DNA of 21,217 nucleotides from the NCBI GenBank assembly GCA_910577415.1, contig CAJTLK010000029.1, positions 1 through 21,217 on the forward strand. The letters are read 5' to 3'. The notes under the pieces are model-generated. The model saw only the letters and a list, made by a program, of their open reading frames with translations, ran no database searches and was not told where the DNA came from. The translations under genes and the position numbers were made by a program. The stretch comes from an uncultured Oscillospiraceae bacterium (GTDB lineage Bacteria > Bacillota > Clostridia > Oscillospirales > Oscillospiraceae). Shown piece after piece: positions 8,614-14,305 of this stretch (the first letter of the stretch is position 1; every line of letters begins with the position of its first letter).

Positions 8614-8682
8614 GTGGTAAAGTAAATAAAACCGGCCAAGTCGATTTATGAAAGCTGTTGAATTTTAGAAAATCAGGTATAA

Positions 8683-8727
8683 ACCGTGTGAGATCGCAAG
8701 GTTTCACACGGTCCGTTTTTTTGTTTT
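8683..8727 (+). terminator. Orphan rho-independent terminator on the plus strand
   Basis: An 11-bp stem (8683-8693 with 8702-8712) with an 8-base loop is followed by CCG and a run of seven T, then GTTTT. The T-run is on the plus strand, yet no plus-strand gene lies between 7446 and this point. The rest of 8614-8682 shows only a six-codon reading frame (ATG at 8648). It may end a small or antisense RNA, or act weakly on the minus strand behind the tRNA terminator. Confidence 0.65.
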
Positions 8728-8784
8728 CAACTGAAGCTAAATATGAAATTTGAATGCCTTCCAAAAGCGCTGAAAAACATAAAC

Positions 8785-8816
8785 AAGCCGCTGGAATCAT
8801 GAGATTCCAGCGGCTT
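8785..8816 (-). terminator. Terminator of the tRNA-Leu/tRNA-fMet unit
   Basis: A perfect 14-bp stem (8785-8798 with 8803-8816) with a four-base loop starts one base after the CCA end of the initiator tRNA. On the minus strand it is followed by GTTTATGTTTTT. Confidence 0.85.
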
Positions 8817-8817
8817 C

Positions 8818-8893
8818 TGGTTGCGGGGGCAGGATTTGAACCTACGACCTCCGGGTTATGAGCCCGACGAGCTGCCAACTGCTCCACCCCGCG
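8818..8893 (-). tRNA. Initiator tRNA-Met (CAT)
   Basis: The 76-nt gene includes an encoded CCA. It folds as a full cloverleaf with loop CTCATAA (anticodon CAT) and TTCAAAT in the T arm. It is the initiator type: the first acceptor pair is a C-A mismatch (CGCGGGG against CCCCGCA), and the anticodon stem carries the three G-C pairs (GGG/CCC) needed for the ribosomal P site. It lies five bases downstream of tRNA-Leu, so both come from one transcript. Confidence 0.96.
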
Positions 8894-8898
8894 ATATG

Positions 8899-8986
8899 TG
8901 GTGCCGGAGACCGGAGTCGAACCGGCACGTTCTTTTGGAACACAGGATTTTAAGTCCCGGGCGTCTACCAATTCCGCCACTCCGGC
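8899..8986 (-). tRNA. tRNA-Leu (TAA)
   Basis: The 88-nt class II tRNA has a long variable arm and an encoded CCA. The acceptor stem GCCGGAG pairs with CTCCGGC. The anticodon arm is CGGGA-CTTAAAA-TCCTG, giving anticodon TAA for UUA/UUG codons. The D-loop holds the conserved GG, and the T arm contains GGTTCGACTCC. It is the promoter-proximal gene of the two-tRNA unit. Confidence 0.96.
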
Positions 8987-9017
8987 ATGGATGGTACGGC
9001 CCTCCAAATGCTCAATT

Positions 9018-9046
9018 ACTATACCATAGTCTATGCCGCCTGTCAA
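9018..9046 (-). promoter_or_regulatory. Strong promoter of the tRNA unit
   Basis: On the minus strand TTGACA (9041-9046) and TATAGT (9018-9023) are spaced by exactly 17 bases. The predicted transcript begins near 9011, about 25 bases before the mature 5' end of tRNA-Leu. It is divergent from the prfB promoter. Confidence 0.85.
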
Positions 9047-9077
9047 GGAAAAATTCCCGCCCGTCGCCAGCTTTCCC

Positions 9078-9106
9078 TTTACAAGAAAGAAAATGTTGGA
9101 TATAAT
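9078..9106 (+). promoter_or_regulatory. Promoter of prfB
   Basis: TTTACA (9078-9083) and a perfect TATAAT (9101-9106) are separated by 17 bases. The -10 box lies inside the left arm of the first repeat palindrome (9100-9127). The predicted start near 9113 gives a leader of about 175 bases containing the hairpins. The second repeat copy carries another TATAAT (9170-9175) but without a -35 match. Confidence 0.75.
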
Positions 9107-9237
9107 AGCCGCAAGCGACTATTATATTTGATTGAACTGATATATCACAACGCCGCTTTGCGGCTGTGATATAATAGCCGCAAGCGACTATTATATTTGA
9201 TTAAACTGGATCTGCCACAACGCCGCTGGGCGGCTGT
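9099..9237 (+). repeat. Tandem 69/70-bp repeat in the prfB leader
   Basis: Two direct copies (9099-9167 and 9168-9237) are nearly identical in their first 40 or so bases and diverge in the second part. Each begins with a palindrome whose 9-bp arms are ATATAATAG and CTATTATAT (9100-9127; 9169-9196) and ends with a longer hairpin. A degenerate third start (about 9241-9255, AATAGACGCCAACG) runs up to the prfB coding region. With only two full copies and no spacers, this is not a CRISPR array. No other copy was noticed in the window. Confidence 0.85.
9141..9173 (+). other. Hairpin H1 of the prfB leader
   Basis: Arms TATATCACA (9141-9149) and TGTGATATA (9165-9173) pair over 9 bp. An unpaired AC (9150-9151) follows, then a GCCGC/GCGGC inner stem with a TTT loop (9157-9159). 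Its right arm overlaps the left arm of the second palindrome (9169-9177), so the two structures exclude each other. Confidence 0.75.
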
Positions 9238-9243
9238 GGCAGA
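9211..9243 (+). other. Hairpin H2 of the prfB leader
   Basis: Arms TCTGCCACA (9211-9219) and TGTGGCAGA (9235-9243) have the same design as H1: a 9-bp stem, an AC bulge (9220-9221), a GCCGC/GCGGC inner stem and a three-base loop (TGG). Compared with H1, three base pairs differ and each is changed on both sides, keeping the stem paired. Confidence 0.75.
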
Positions 9244-9289
9244 ATAGACGCCAACGATGGACATATCCTATGGAATGAGAGTGTGGACT

Positions 9290-10411
9290 ATGCTGCAATT
9301 TGACGAGTACAAAATAAAGCTCAACAATCTCAAGCCCGCCCTGGATGAGCTGGCCCAAGCCCTTGACCTGGAGGCTGCCGCCCGGGAGCTGGAGATGCTG
9401 GAGTCCGAGAGCGCCAGCGAGGGCTTTTGGGATAACCTGGAGAAGTCCCAGAAGGCCACCCGGCGGATGAACACCCTCCGGGGCAAGCTGGAGAGCCAGC
9501 GCCGTAGGGAGGGGGAGTGGGACGACCTGATGACCCTGTGCGAGATGGGCAACGAGATGGAGGACGAGACCGTTCTTCCCGAGCTGGAGGAGGGCTTCGC
9601 CAAGCTGGAACGGGAGATGGAGGACGCCCGCCTCTCCACTCTGCTCAGCGGGGAATATGACGCCAGCAACGTTATCCTCACCATCCATGCCGGCGCCGGT
9701 GGCACCGAGGCCCAGGACTGGGCGCTAATGCTCATGCGGATGTACCGCCGTTGGGCCGAGCGTCACGGCTTTGAGTGCAAGGTGGCCGACGTTACCGACG
9801 GCGACGAGGCGGGCATCAAGTCTGCCACCCTCATTATTGAGGGGGAAAACGCCTATGGCTACCTGAAGAGCGAGCACGGCGTCCACCGTCTGGTGCGGGT
9901 GTCCCCTTTCGACGCCAACGCCCGGAGGCAGACCTCCTTTGCCGCGCTGGAGGTCATGCCGGAGATCGAGGACGACAACAGCGTGGAGATCCGGGACGAG
10001 GACTATGAGATGCAGGTCTACCGCTCCTCCGGCGCGGGGGGCCAGCACATCAACAAGACCTCCTCCGCCGTTCGGCTCATCCACCATGCTACCGGCATTG
10101 TGGTGGCCTGTCAGACCGAGCGCAGCCAGTTCCAGAACAAGGAGACCTGCCTGAAGATGCTTCGCTCCAAGCTGGTGGAGCTAAAGATGCAGCAGCACGC
10201 CGAGAAGATCTCCGACATCAAGGGCGTGCAGCTGAAGATCGAATGGGGCAGCCAGATCAGAAGCTATGTTTTTATGCCCTACCAGATGGTGAAGGATCTG
10301 CGTACCGGCTGGGAGACCAGCAACATCAACGCCGTCATGGACGGCGACCTGGACGGACTTATCAACGCCTACCTCACTTGCTCGGCTACCGGGAACTGGG
10401 TGACGAAATAA
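9290..10411 (+). CDS. prfB: Peptide chain release factor 2 (RF2), without programmed frameshift
   Basis: RF2 ends translation at UGA and UAA in the ribosome. Key motifs are present: SPF (about 205-207), which reads the stop codon, in RVSPFDANARRQTSF; and GGQ (250-252), which triggers peptide release, in SSGAGGQHINKTSSAVRL. The ATG at 9290 (373 residues) is chosen over the in-frame ATGs at 9257 and 9275. With it, GGQ falls at 250 and the CTT-GAC codons fall at 25-26, matching E. coli RF2 numbering; no start has a strong ribosome site. In most bacteria codon 26 is an in-frame TGA read through by +1 frameshifting, for autoregulation. Here the sequence is CTT GAC (9362-9367), already fused. Upstream lies the repeat-bearing leader, downstream a terminator. 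Confidence 0.95.
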   Translation: MLQFDEYKIKLNNLKPALDELAQALDLEAAARELEMLESESASEGFWDNLEKSQKATRRMNTLRGKLESQRRREGEWDDLMTLCEMGNEMEDETVLPELEEGFAKLEREMEDARLSTLLSGEYDASNVILTIHAGAGGTEAQDWALMLMRMYRRWAERHGFECKVADVTDGDEAGIKSATLIIEGENAYGYLKSEHGVHRLVRVSPFDANARRQTSFAALEVMPEIEDDNSVEIRDEDYEMQVYRSSGAGGQHINKTSSAVRLIHHATGIVVACQTERSQFQNKETCLKMLRSKLVELKMQQHAEKISDIKGVQLKIEWGSQIRSYVFMPYQMVKDLRTGWETSNINAVMDGDLDGLINAYLTCSATGNWVTK

Positions 10412-10417
10412 ACAGCG

Positions 10418-10460
10418 AGCGGCTCTGGGATAGACTTGCCCCGGAGCCGCTGGTTTTTCT
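10418..10460 (+). terminator. Terminator of prfB
   Basis: A GC-rich stem (10418-10429 with 10439-10451) seven bases after the prfB stop is followed by GG and five T. Confidence 0.85.
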
Positions 10461-10492
10461 CCAAAATTCCCGTTATTTTCTGTTTGCGGGTA

Positions 10493-10521
10493 TTGCAATT
10501 TTGTAACCGTTTTGTTACAAT
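10493..10521 (+). promoter_or_regulatory. Promoter of the 5'-nucleotidase-like gene
   Basis: TTGCAA (10493-10498) and TACAAT (10516-10521) are spaced by 17 bases. The start codon is 58 bases downstream of the -10 box, preceded by AGGAAAGGTG (10561-10570). Confidence 0.65.
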
Positions 10522-10578
10522 TAAGTCCGTTAGAGAAGCACCGCTCCACAATACATAAGAAGGAAAGGTGAATGTCCA

Positions 10579-13221
10579 ATGAGCAAGAAGCTTCTGTCCC
10601 TGGCTCTCGCGCTGGTCATGTCCCTGTCCCTGGCGGTCCCCGCCATGGCCGCGGATGAGAAGACCGAGACCCCTGTCACCCCCTACGCCGTCTCCGCGGA
10701 CGTGAAGGGCAAGATCGTGATCCTGCATACCAACGATACCCATGGCGCCGATGTGGCCGAGGAAGGCAAGGTCATCGGTGACGCCGGTGTGGCTGCCCTG
10801 AAGTCCGCCTTTGAGAAGGCCGGCGCTCAGGTCTTCCTGTTCTCCGCCGGCGACGCTACTCAGGGCGCGCCTATCGTCAACCTGTCTCAGGGTGAGGCCG
10901 CCATCGAGTTTATGAACGCCTCGGGTTATGACGCCATGGTCCCCGGCAACCATGAGTTTGACTGGGGCGCCGATAACCTGAAGACCATTGTGAAGAAGGC
11001 TGAGTTCCCCGTTCTGGCCGCCAATATTGTGGACGAGAAGACCGGCAAGGCCATCTTCGATACCACCGCTACCTTTAAGACCAAGTCCGGTCTGAAGATC
11101 GGCGTGTTTGGCCTGGACACTCCCGAGGCCGCCACCAAGACCAATCCTGACAAGATCGTGGGCCTGAACTTCCTGGCCGGCGAGGAGCTTTACAAGTGCG
11201 CTGAGGACACCATCAAGGCTCTGAAGGACGACAAGTGCGATTTCATCATCTGCCTGGGCCACCTGGGCATCGACGATGAGACCAAGGCCGGCGGCAACCG
11301 CTCCGTGGACGTGGTGGAGAAGGTTTCCGGCATCGATCTGTTCATCGATGGTCACAGCCATTCCACCACCGATCAGATCGCCGCCGTGATCGACAACGCC
11401 GATAAGACCAACGTACTCAATGGCACCAAGATCGTCTCCACCGGCACCAAGCTGGCCAACGTGGGCGTGGTGGTCATCGACCCCAAGACCAAGGAGATGA
11501 CCGACGAGCTGGTCCCCGCCGCCGCCTGGACCAAGGTGGATACCAAGGTGGAGAGCGCCGTCAAGAAGACCAACGAAGCCGTGGACAAGACCCTCAGCGC
11601 CATCATGGGCAAGACTGAGGTCCTACTGGACGGTGAGCGTGATCCCGGCGTCCGCACTCAGGAGACCAACCTGGGCGACTTTGCCGCTGACGCCATCCTC
11701 TGGTTCGCCCGCAAGAATGCCGGCGGCGACGACAAGGTGGATGTGGCTCTGACCAATGGCGGCGGTATCCGTGCCTCCATTGAGGTGGGCGATATCTCCA
11801 TGAAGACCATGAACACCGTTTTCCCCTTCGGCAATACTGTCGCTACCATTGAGCTTACCGGCCAGCAGCTGCTGGAGGCTCTGGAGTCCGCTACCTACGC
11901 CGCTCCCAAGGCTCTGGGCGGCTTCCCCCAGGTGGCCGGTGTGGAATTTACCGTCAACACTGCCAACAAGTATGAAAACGGCGAGGCTTATGGCACTTAC
12001 TTCCGCTGCGCCAACCCCGGCACCCGTGTTACCAACGTGAAGGTGGGCGGCAAGGACCTTGACCTTGCCAAGACCTATGTTTTGGCTACCAACGACTTTA
12101 CCGCTGTGGGCGGCGACACCTACTACCCCTTCAAGGACGTCAAGTCCACCATGAAGGACACTGGTATCCCCCTGGATCAGGCCCTGAGCGACTACACCAA
12201 CGAGGTCCTGGGCGGCACCATCACCGCTGAGAAGTACGGCAAGGCCGCCGGCCGCATCACCATCGTCAACCGTCCCGCCGACTTGGATACCAACGCCTGG
12301 TGGTACGCCGCCGCTGTGGAGTGCCTGGATAACGGTGTCCTCAACGGCACCGATGCCGGCTTTGCCGCCAACGCCGAGATCACCACCGCCACCGTGTACC
12401 AGACCCTTTACAACATGGAGAAGGCTGAGGTGAAGGCTGAGGGTGAGTGGTACGCCCCCGCCATGACCTGGGCCGCTGAGCAGAAGCTCTTCAGCGGCGA
12501 TGTGGCCGCCTTCAAGGATGGCGTCATTGACCGCAAGGGCACCATGGACATCATGGACGCCTACTGCGCCATGAAGGGCACCACCGCCGGGAACCTCTTC
12601 AAGGGCAACGAGAGCGGCGATATGATGCTGGACAAGAGCCTGACCCGTGCTGAGTGGGCCCAGGTGCTGGTCAATCTGGCCGCCACTCCCACCCATCCCA
12701 TCGCTCCCGCCCCTGAGACTCCCACCACTCCCGCCGAGAGCGAGAAGCCCATGGAGAGCGCCAAGCCCTCTGAGCCTGCCGCTCCTGCCGCTGCCCAGAG
12801 CTTTGAGGCTGCCAGCCTCAGCGCCAAGGCGGACAAGGAGGAGATGAAGGCCGGTGAGCTTACCGGCTTCTTCACCAACAGCGGCAAGGTGACCAAGCGT
12901 CTGGACAGCGAGACCAACGCTGTGAAGTCCGTCGAGCTGGCCAAGGCCGCCGGCGGCGCCATCGAGTTTACCCTGGCCGCCCCCGCCACTGTGAAGGTGG
13001 AGTTCTCCTCCACCGGCAGCAGCAACACCTCCTCCTGCGGCATTGTGGACGCCGCCGGTAAGGCGGTGAAGGAGGACAGCGGTAAGACCACCGTTACCGG
13101 CGCCCAGAATGGCCGGACCTTCTTTACCTACACCGACCTGGCCGCCGGCAGCTACAAGATCGTCTCCCCCGCCGACGACAACAACCGGGGCGCCCGGGTG
13201 TACAACATCACCGTGGAGTAA
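10579..13221 (+). CDS. Surface 5'-nucleotidase/UshA-like metallophosphoesterase with SLH-like repeats and C-terminal module
   Basis: The 880-residue exported enzyme probably removes phosphate from extracellular nucleotides or related phosphoesters. Residues 1-25 are a signal peptide (MSKKLLSLALALVMSLSLAV, PAMAA). The metallophosphatase domain shows NDTHG (52-56), GDATQG, GNHEFD (about 123-128), GHLG and DGHSHS (257-262). The 5'-nucleotidase C-terminal domain (about 325-535) includes TNGGGIRASI (about 390). Residues about 565-705 resemble degenerate SLH repeats (WWYAAAVECLDNGVLNGTD; WYAPAMTWAAEQKLFSGD). A Pro/Glu/Ala linker follows (705-738). Residues 739-880 are a beta-rich module shared with the next gene. 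UshA itself is about 550 residues, so the last 330 are additions for anchoring and binding. The gene has its own promoter and a strong terminator. Confidence 0.9.
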   Translation: MSKKLLSLALALVMSLSLAVPAMAADEKTETPVTPYAVSADVKGKIVILHTNDTHGADVAEEGKVIGDAGVAALKSAFEKAGAQVFLFSAGDATQGAPIVNLSQGEAAIEFMNASGYDAMVPGNHEFDWGADNLKTIVKKAEFPVLAANIVDEKTGKAIFDTTATFKTKSGLKIGVFGLDTPEAATKTNPDKIVGLNFLAGEELYKCAEDTIKALKDDKCDFIICLGHLGIDDETKAGGNRSVDVVEKVSGIDLFIDGHSHSTTDQIAAVIDNADKTNVLNGTKIVSTGTKLANVGVVVIDPKTKEMTDELVPAAAWTKVDTKVESAVKKTNEAVDKTLSAIMGKTEVLLDGERDPGVRTQETNLGDFAADAILWFARKNAGGDDKVDVALTNGGGIRASIEVGDISMKTMNTVFPFGNTVATIELTGQQLLEALESATYAAPKALGGFPQVAGVEFTVNTANKYENGEAYGTYFRCANPGTRVTNVKVGGKDLDLAKTYVLATNDFTAVGGDTYYPFKDVKSTMKDTGIPLDQALSDYTNEVLGGTITAEKYGKAAGRITIVNRPADLDTNAWWYAAAVECLDNGVLNGTDAGFAANAEITTATVYQTLYNMEKAEVKAEGEWYAPAMTWAAEQKLFSGDVAAFKDGVIDRKGTMDIMDAYCAMKGTTAGNLFKGNESGDMMLDKSLTRAEWAQVLVNLAATPTHPIAPAPETPTTPAESEKPMESAKPSEPAAPAAAQSFEAASLSAKADKEEMKAGELTGFFTNSGKVTKRLDSETNAVKSVELAKAAGGAIEFTLAAPATVKVEFSSTGSSNTSSCGIVDAAGKAVKEDSGKTTVTGAQNGRTFFTYTDLAAGSYKIVSPADDNNRGARVYNITVE
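12793..13221 (+). repeat. Duplicated module-coding segment, copy 1
   Basis: This stretch, from GCCCAGAGCTTT to the stop, encodes the C-terminal module of the 5'-nucleotidase-like protein. It is closely similar at both DNA and protein level to 13784-14209 in the next gene (shared KADKEEM, AGELTGFFTN, GGAIEFTLAAPATVKVEFSS and RGARVY, ending ITVE). Confidence 0.85.
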
Positions 13222-13288
13222 GAAGAAGCGCGGAGAAGCGACCACCCCGCTTCGCAGCGTGACAGCCCCAGCGAAAAAAGCGAGACCG

Positions 13289-13322
13289 AGAGGCCGCCCT
13301 CTTAGGAGGGCGGCCTCTTTTT
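13289..13322 (+). terminator. Strong terminator after the 5'-nucleotidase-like gene
   Basis: A perfect 13-bp GC-rich stem (13289-13301 with 13306-13318) closes a TTAG loop and is followed by five T (13318-13322). Confidence 0.93.
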
Positions 13323-13365
13323 ACCCCCCGGCTGAGAAAATTTTTGGAAATTGCCGACTGGATGA

Positions 13366-13394
13366 TTTACAGAAAAGAAAGTTTGTTATATAAT
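13366..13394 (+). promoter_or_regulatory. Promoter of the stalk-domain protein gene
   Basis: TTTACA (13366-13371) and TATAAT (13389-13394) are spaced by 17 bases. Both boxes and the spacing equal those of the prfB promoter. Confidence 0.82.
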
Positions 13395-13447
13395 ATAAAA
13401 AGCATCTGGTGGAAATCACCAAAAATGATGAAAAGGAGACAATGTAC

Positions 13448-14209
13448 ATGAAGAAGAGATTTACCCTCGCCACCCTGGCCCTCGTTATGGTCCTGGGCAT
13501 TACCGTCGGCGCCGTGGGCGGCATGACCATCCAGGTGGACCCCGTGAACATCCAGGTCAATGGTCAGACCTTCCAGCCCAAGGATGTCAATGGCAACGAC
13601 GTGCCTGTTTTCGCCTACAACGGCACTACCTATGCTCCTCTCCGTGCCCTGGCAGAAGCCTATGGCCTGACCGTGGGCTATGACGCCGCCCAGAATATGG
13701 CTACTGTTACCGATCCCAAGGCCGGGACCAGCACTCCCGCCGCTCCCACGACCCCTGCCACGCCCTCTACCCCCGCTACCGGCGCCCAGAGCTTTAGCGC
13801 TCCCAGCCTGAGTGCCAAGGCGGACAAGGAGGAGATGACCGCCGGTGAGTTGACTGGCTTCTTCACCAACACCGGCAAAGTCACCAAGCGCACCGGCAGC
13901 GACGGTGCGGTGAAGTCCGTTGAGGTGGCTAAGGCTTCCGGCGGCGCTATTGAGTTTACTCTGGCCGCGCCCGCCACCGTGAAGGTGGAGTTTTCCTCCA
14001 CTGGCGGAAGCAACACCTCCGCCTGCGGCATTGAGGACGCCACCGGCGCTCTGATGCCCGAGGCTGCCGGTCTGACGACCGTTACCGGCTCCGAGAAGGG
14101 CAAGACCACCTTTACCTTTAACCTGGCTGCTGGCAGCTATAAGGTCGTCTCTCCCGTCCACGCCGAGTATGACCGGGGCGCCCGGGTGTACTCCATCACT
14201 GTGGAGTAA
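13448..14209 (+). CDS. Exported stalk-domain protein with C-terminal module
   Basis: The product has 253 residues. The ATG at 13448 lies nine bases after AAGGAG (13433-13438); the ATG at 13442 is only three bases from it and is rejected. Residues 1-24 are a signal peptide (MKKRFTLATLALVMVLGITV, GAVGG). Residues about 27-88 match the copper-amine-oxidase-N-like stalk domain (IQVDPVNIQVNGQTF, YNGTTYAPLRALAEAYGLTV, YDAAQNMATV). This domain is common in Firmicute surface proteins and carries no known enzyme activity. Residues 92-112 are a Thr/Pro/Ala linker. Residues 113-253 are a second copy of the beta-rich module that ends the upstream 5'-nucleotidase-like protein. No catalytic motif is seen, so an adhesive, binding or structural role is inferred. 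It is independently transcribed; a weak hairpin follows. Confidence 0.85.
   Translation: MKKRFTLATLALVMVLGITVGAVGGMTIQVDPVNIQVNGQTFQPKDVNGNDVPVFAYNGTTYAPLRALAEAYGLTVGYDAAQNMATVTDPKAGTSTPAAPTTPATPSTPATGAQSFSAPSLSAKADKEEMTAGELTGFFTNTGKVTKRTGSDGAVKSVEVAKASGGAIEFTLAAPATVKVEFSSTGGSNTSACGIEDATGALMPEAAGLTTVTGSEKGKTTFTFNLAAGSYKVVSPVHAEYDRGARVYSITVE
13784..14209 (+). repeat. Duplicated module-coding segment, copy 2
   Basis: This is the counterpart of 12793-13221, one gene downstream, with the same start (GCCCAGAGCTTT) and the same end at the stop codon. Differences cluster in the first linker and in the middle (TNAVKSVELAKA against GAVKSVEVAKAS). Confidence 0.85.
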
Positions 14210-14226
14210 GCAAAAAACTGACGCCG

Positions 14227-14259
14227 ACAACTCCCTGCCGAATTTCGGCGGGGAGTTGT
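14227..14259 (+). terminator. Weak terminator or attenuator hairpin
   Basis: A 15-bp stem (14227-14241 with 14245-14259, one G-T pair) has a three-base loop but only TTCTTCCCC after it rather than a T-run. No good promoter lies between it and the next start at 14306, so some readthrough may supply that gene. Confidence 0.55.
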
Positions 14260-14305
14260 TCTTCCCCGCAAGCGATAAACAATATAGAAAGAGGTCGAAG
14301 AGAAC

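Noticed and set aside
8585..9046. Minus-strand reading frame (153 codons) across the tRNA genes
   Set aside because: It runs through both tRNAs and their terminator; the apparent protein is translated tRNA sequence.
9099..9237. CRISPR array
   Set aside because: There are only two direct copies with no unique spacers between them, and no cas genes in the window; hairpin content fits a structured repeat better.
9257..9289. Earlier in-frame start for prfB (ATG at 9257 or 9275)
   Set aside because: Neither has a ribosome site, and using 9290 puts the CTT-GAC fusion at codons 25-26 and GGQ at 250, as in E. coli RF2.
10369..13245. Minus-strand frames opposite the 5'-nucleotidase-like gene (330 and 540 codons)
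   Set aside because: Gly/His/Leu-rich shadows of a strongly biased coding strand, without ribosome sites or known domains.
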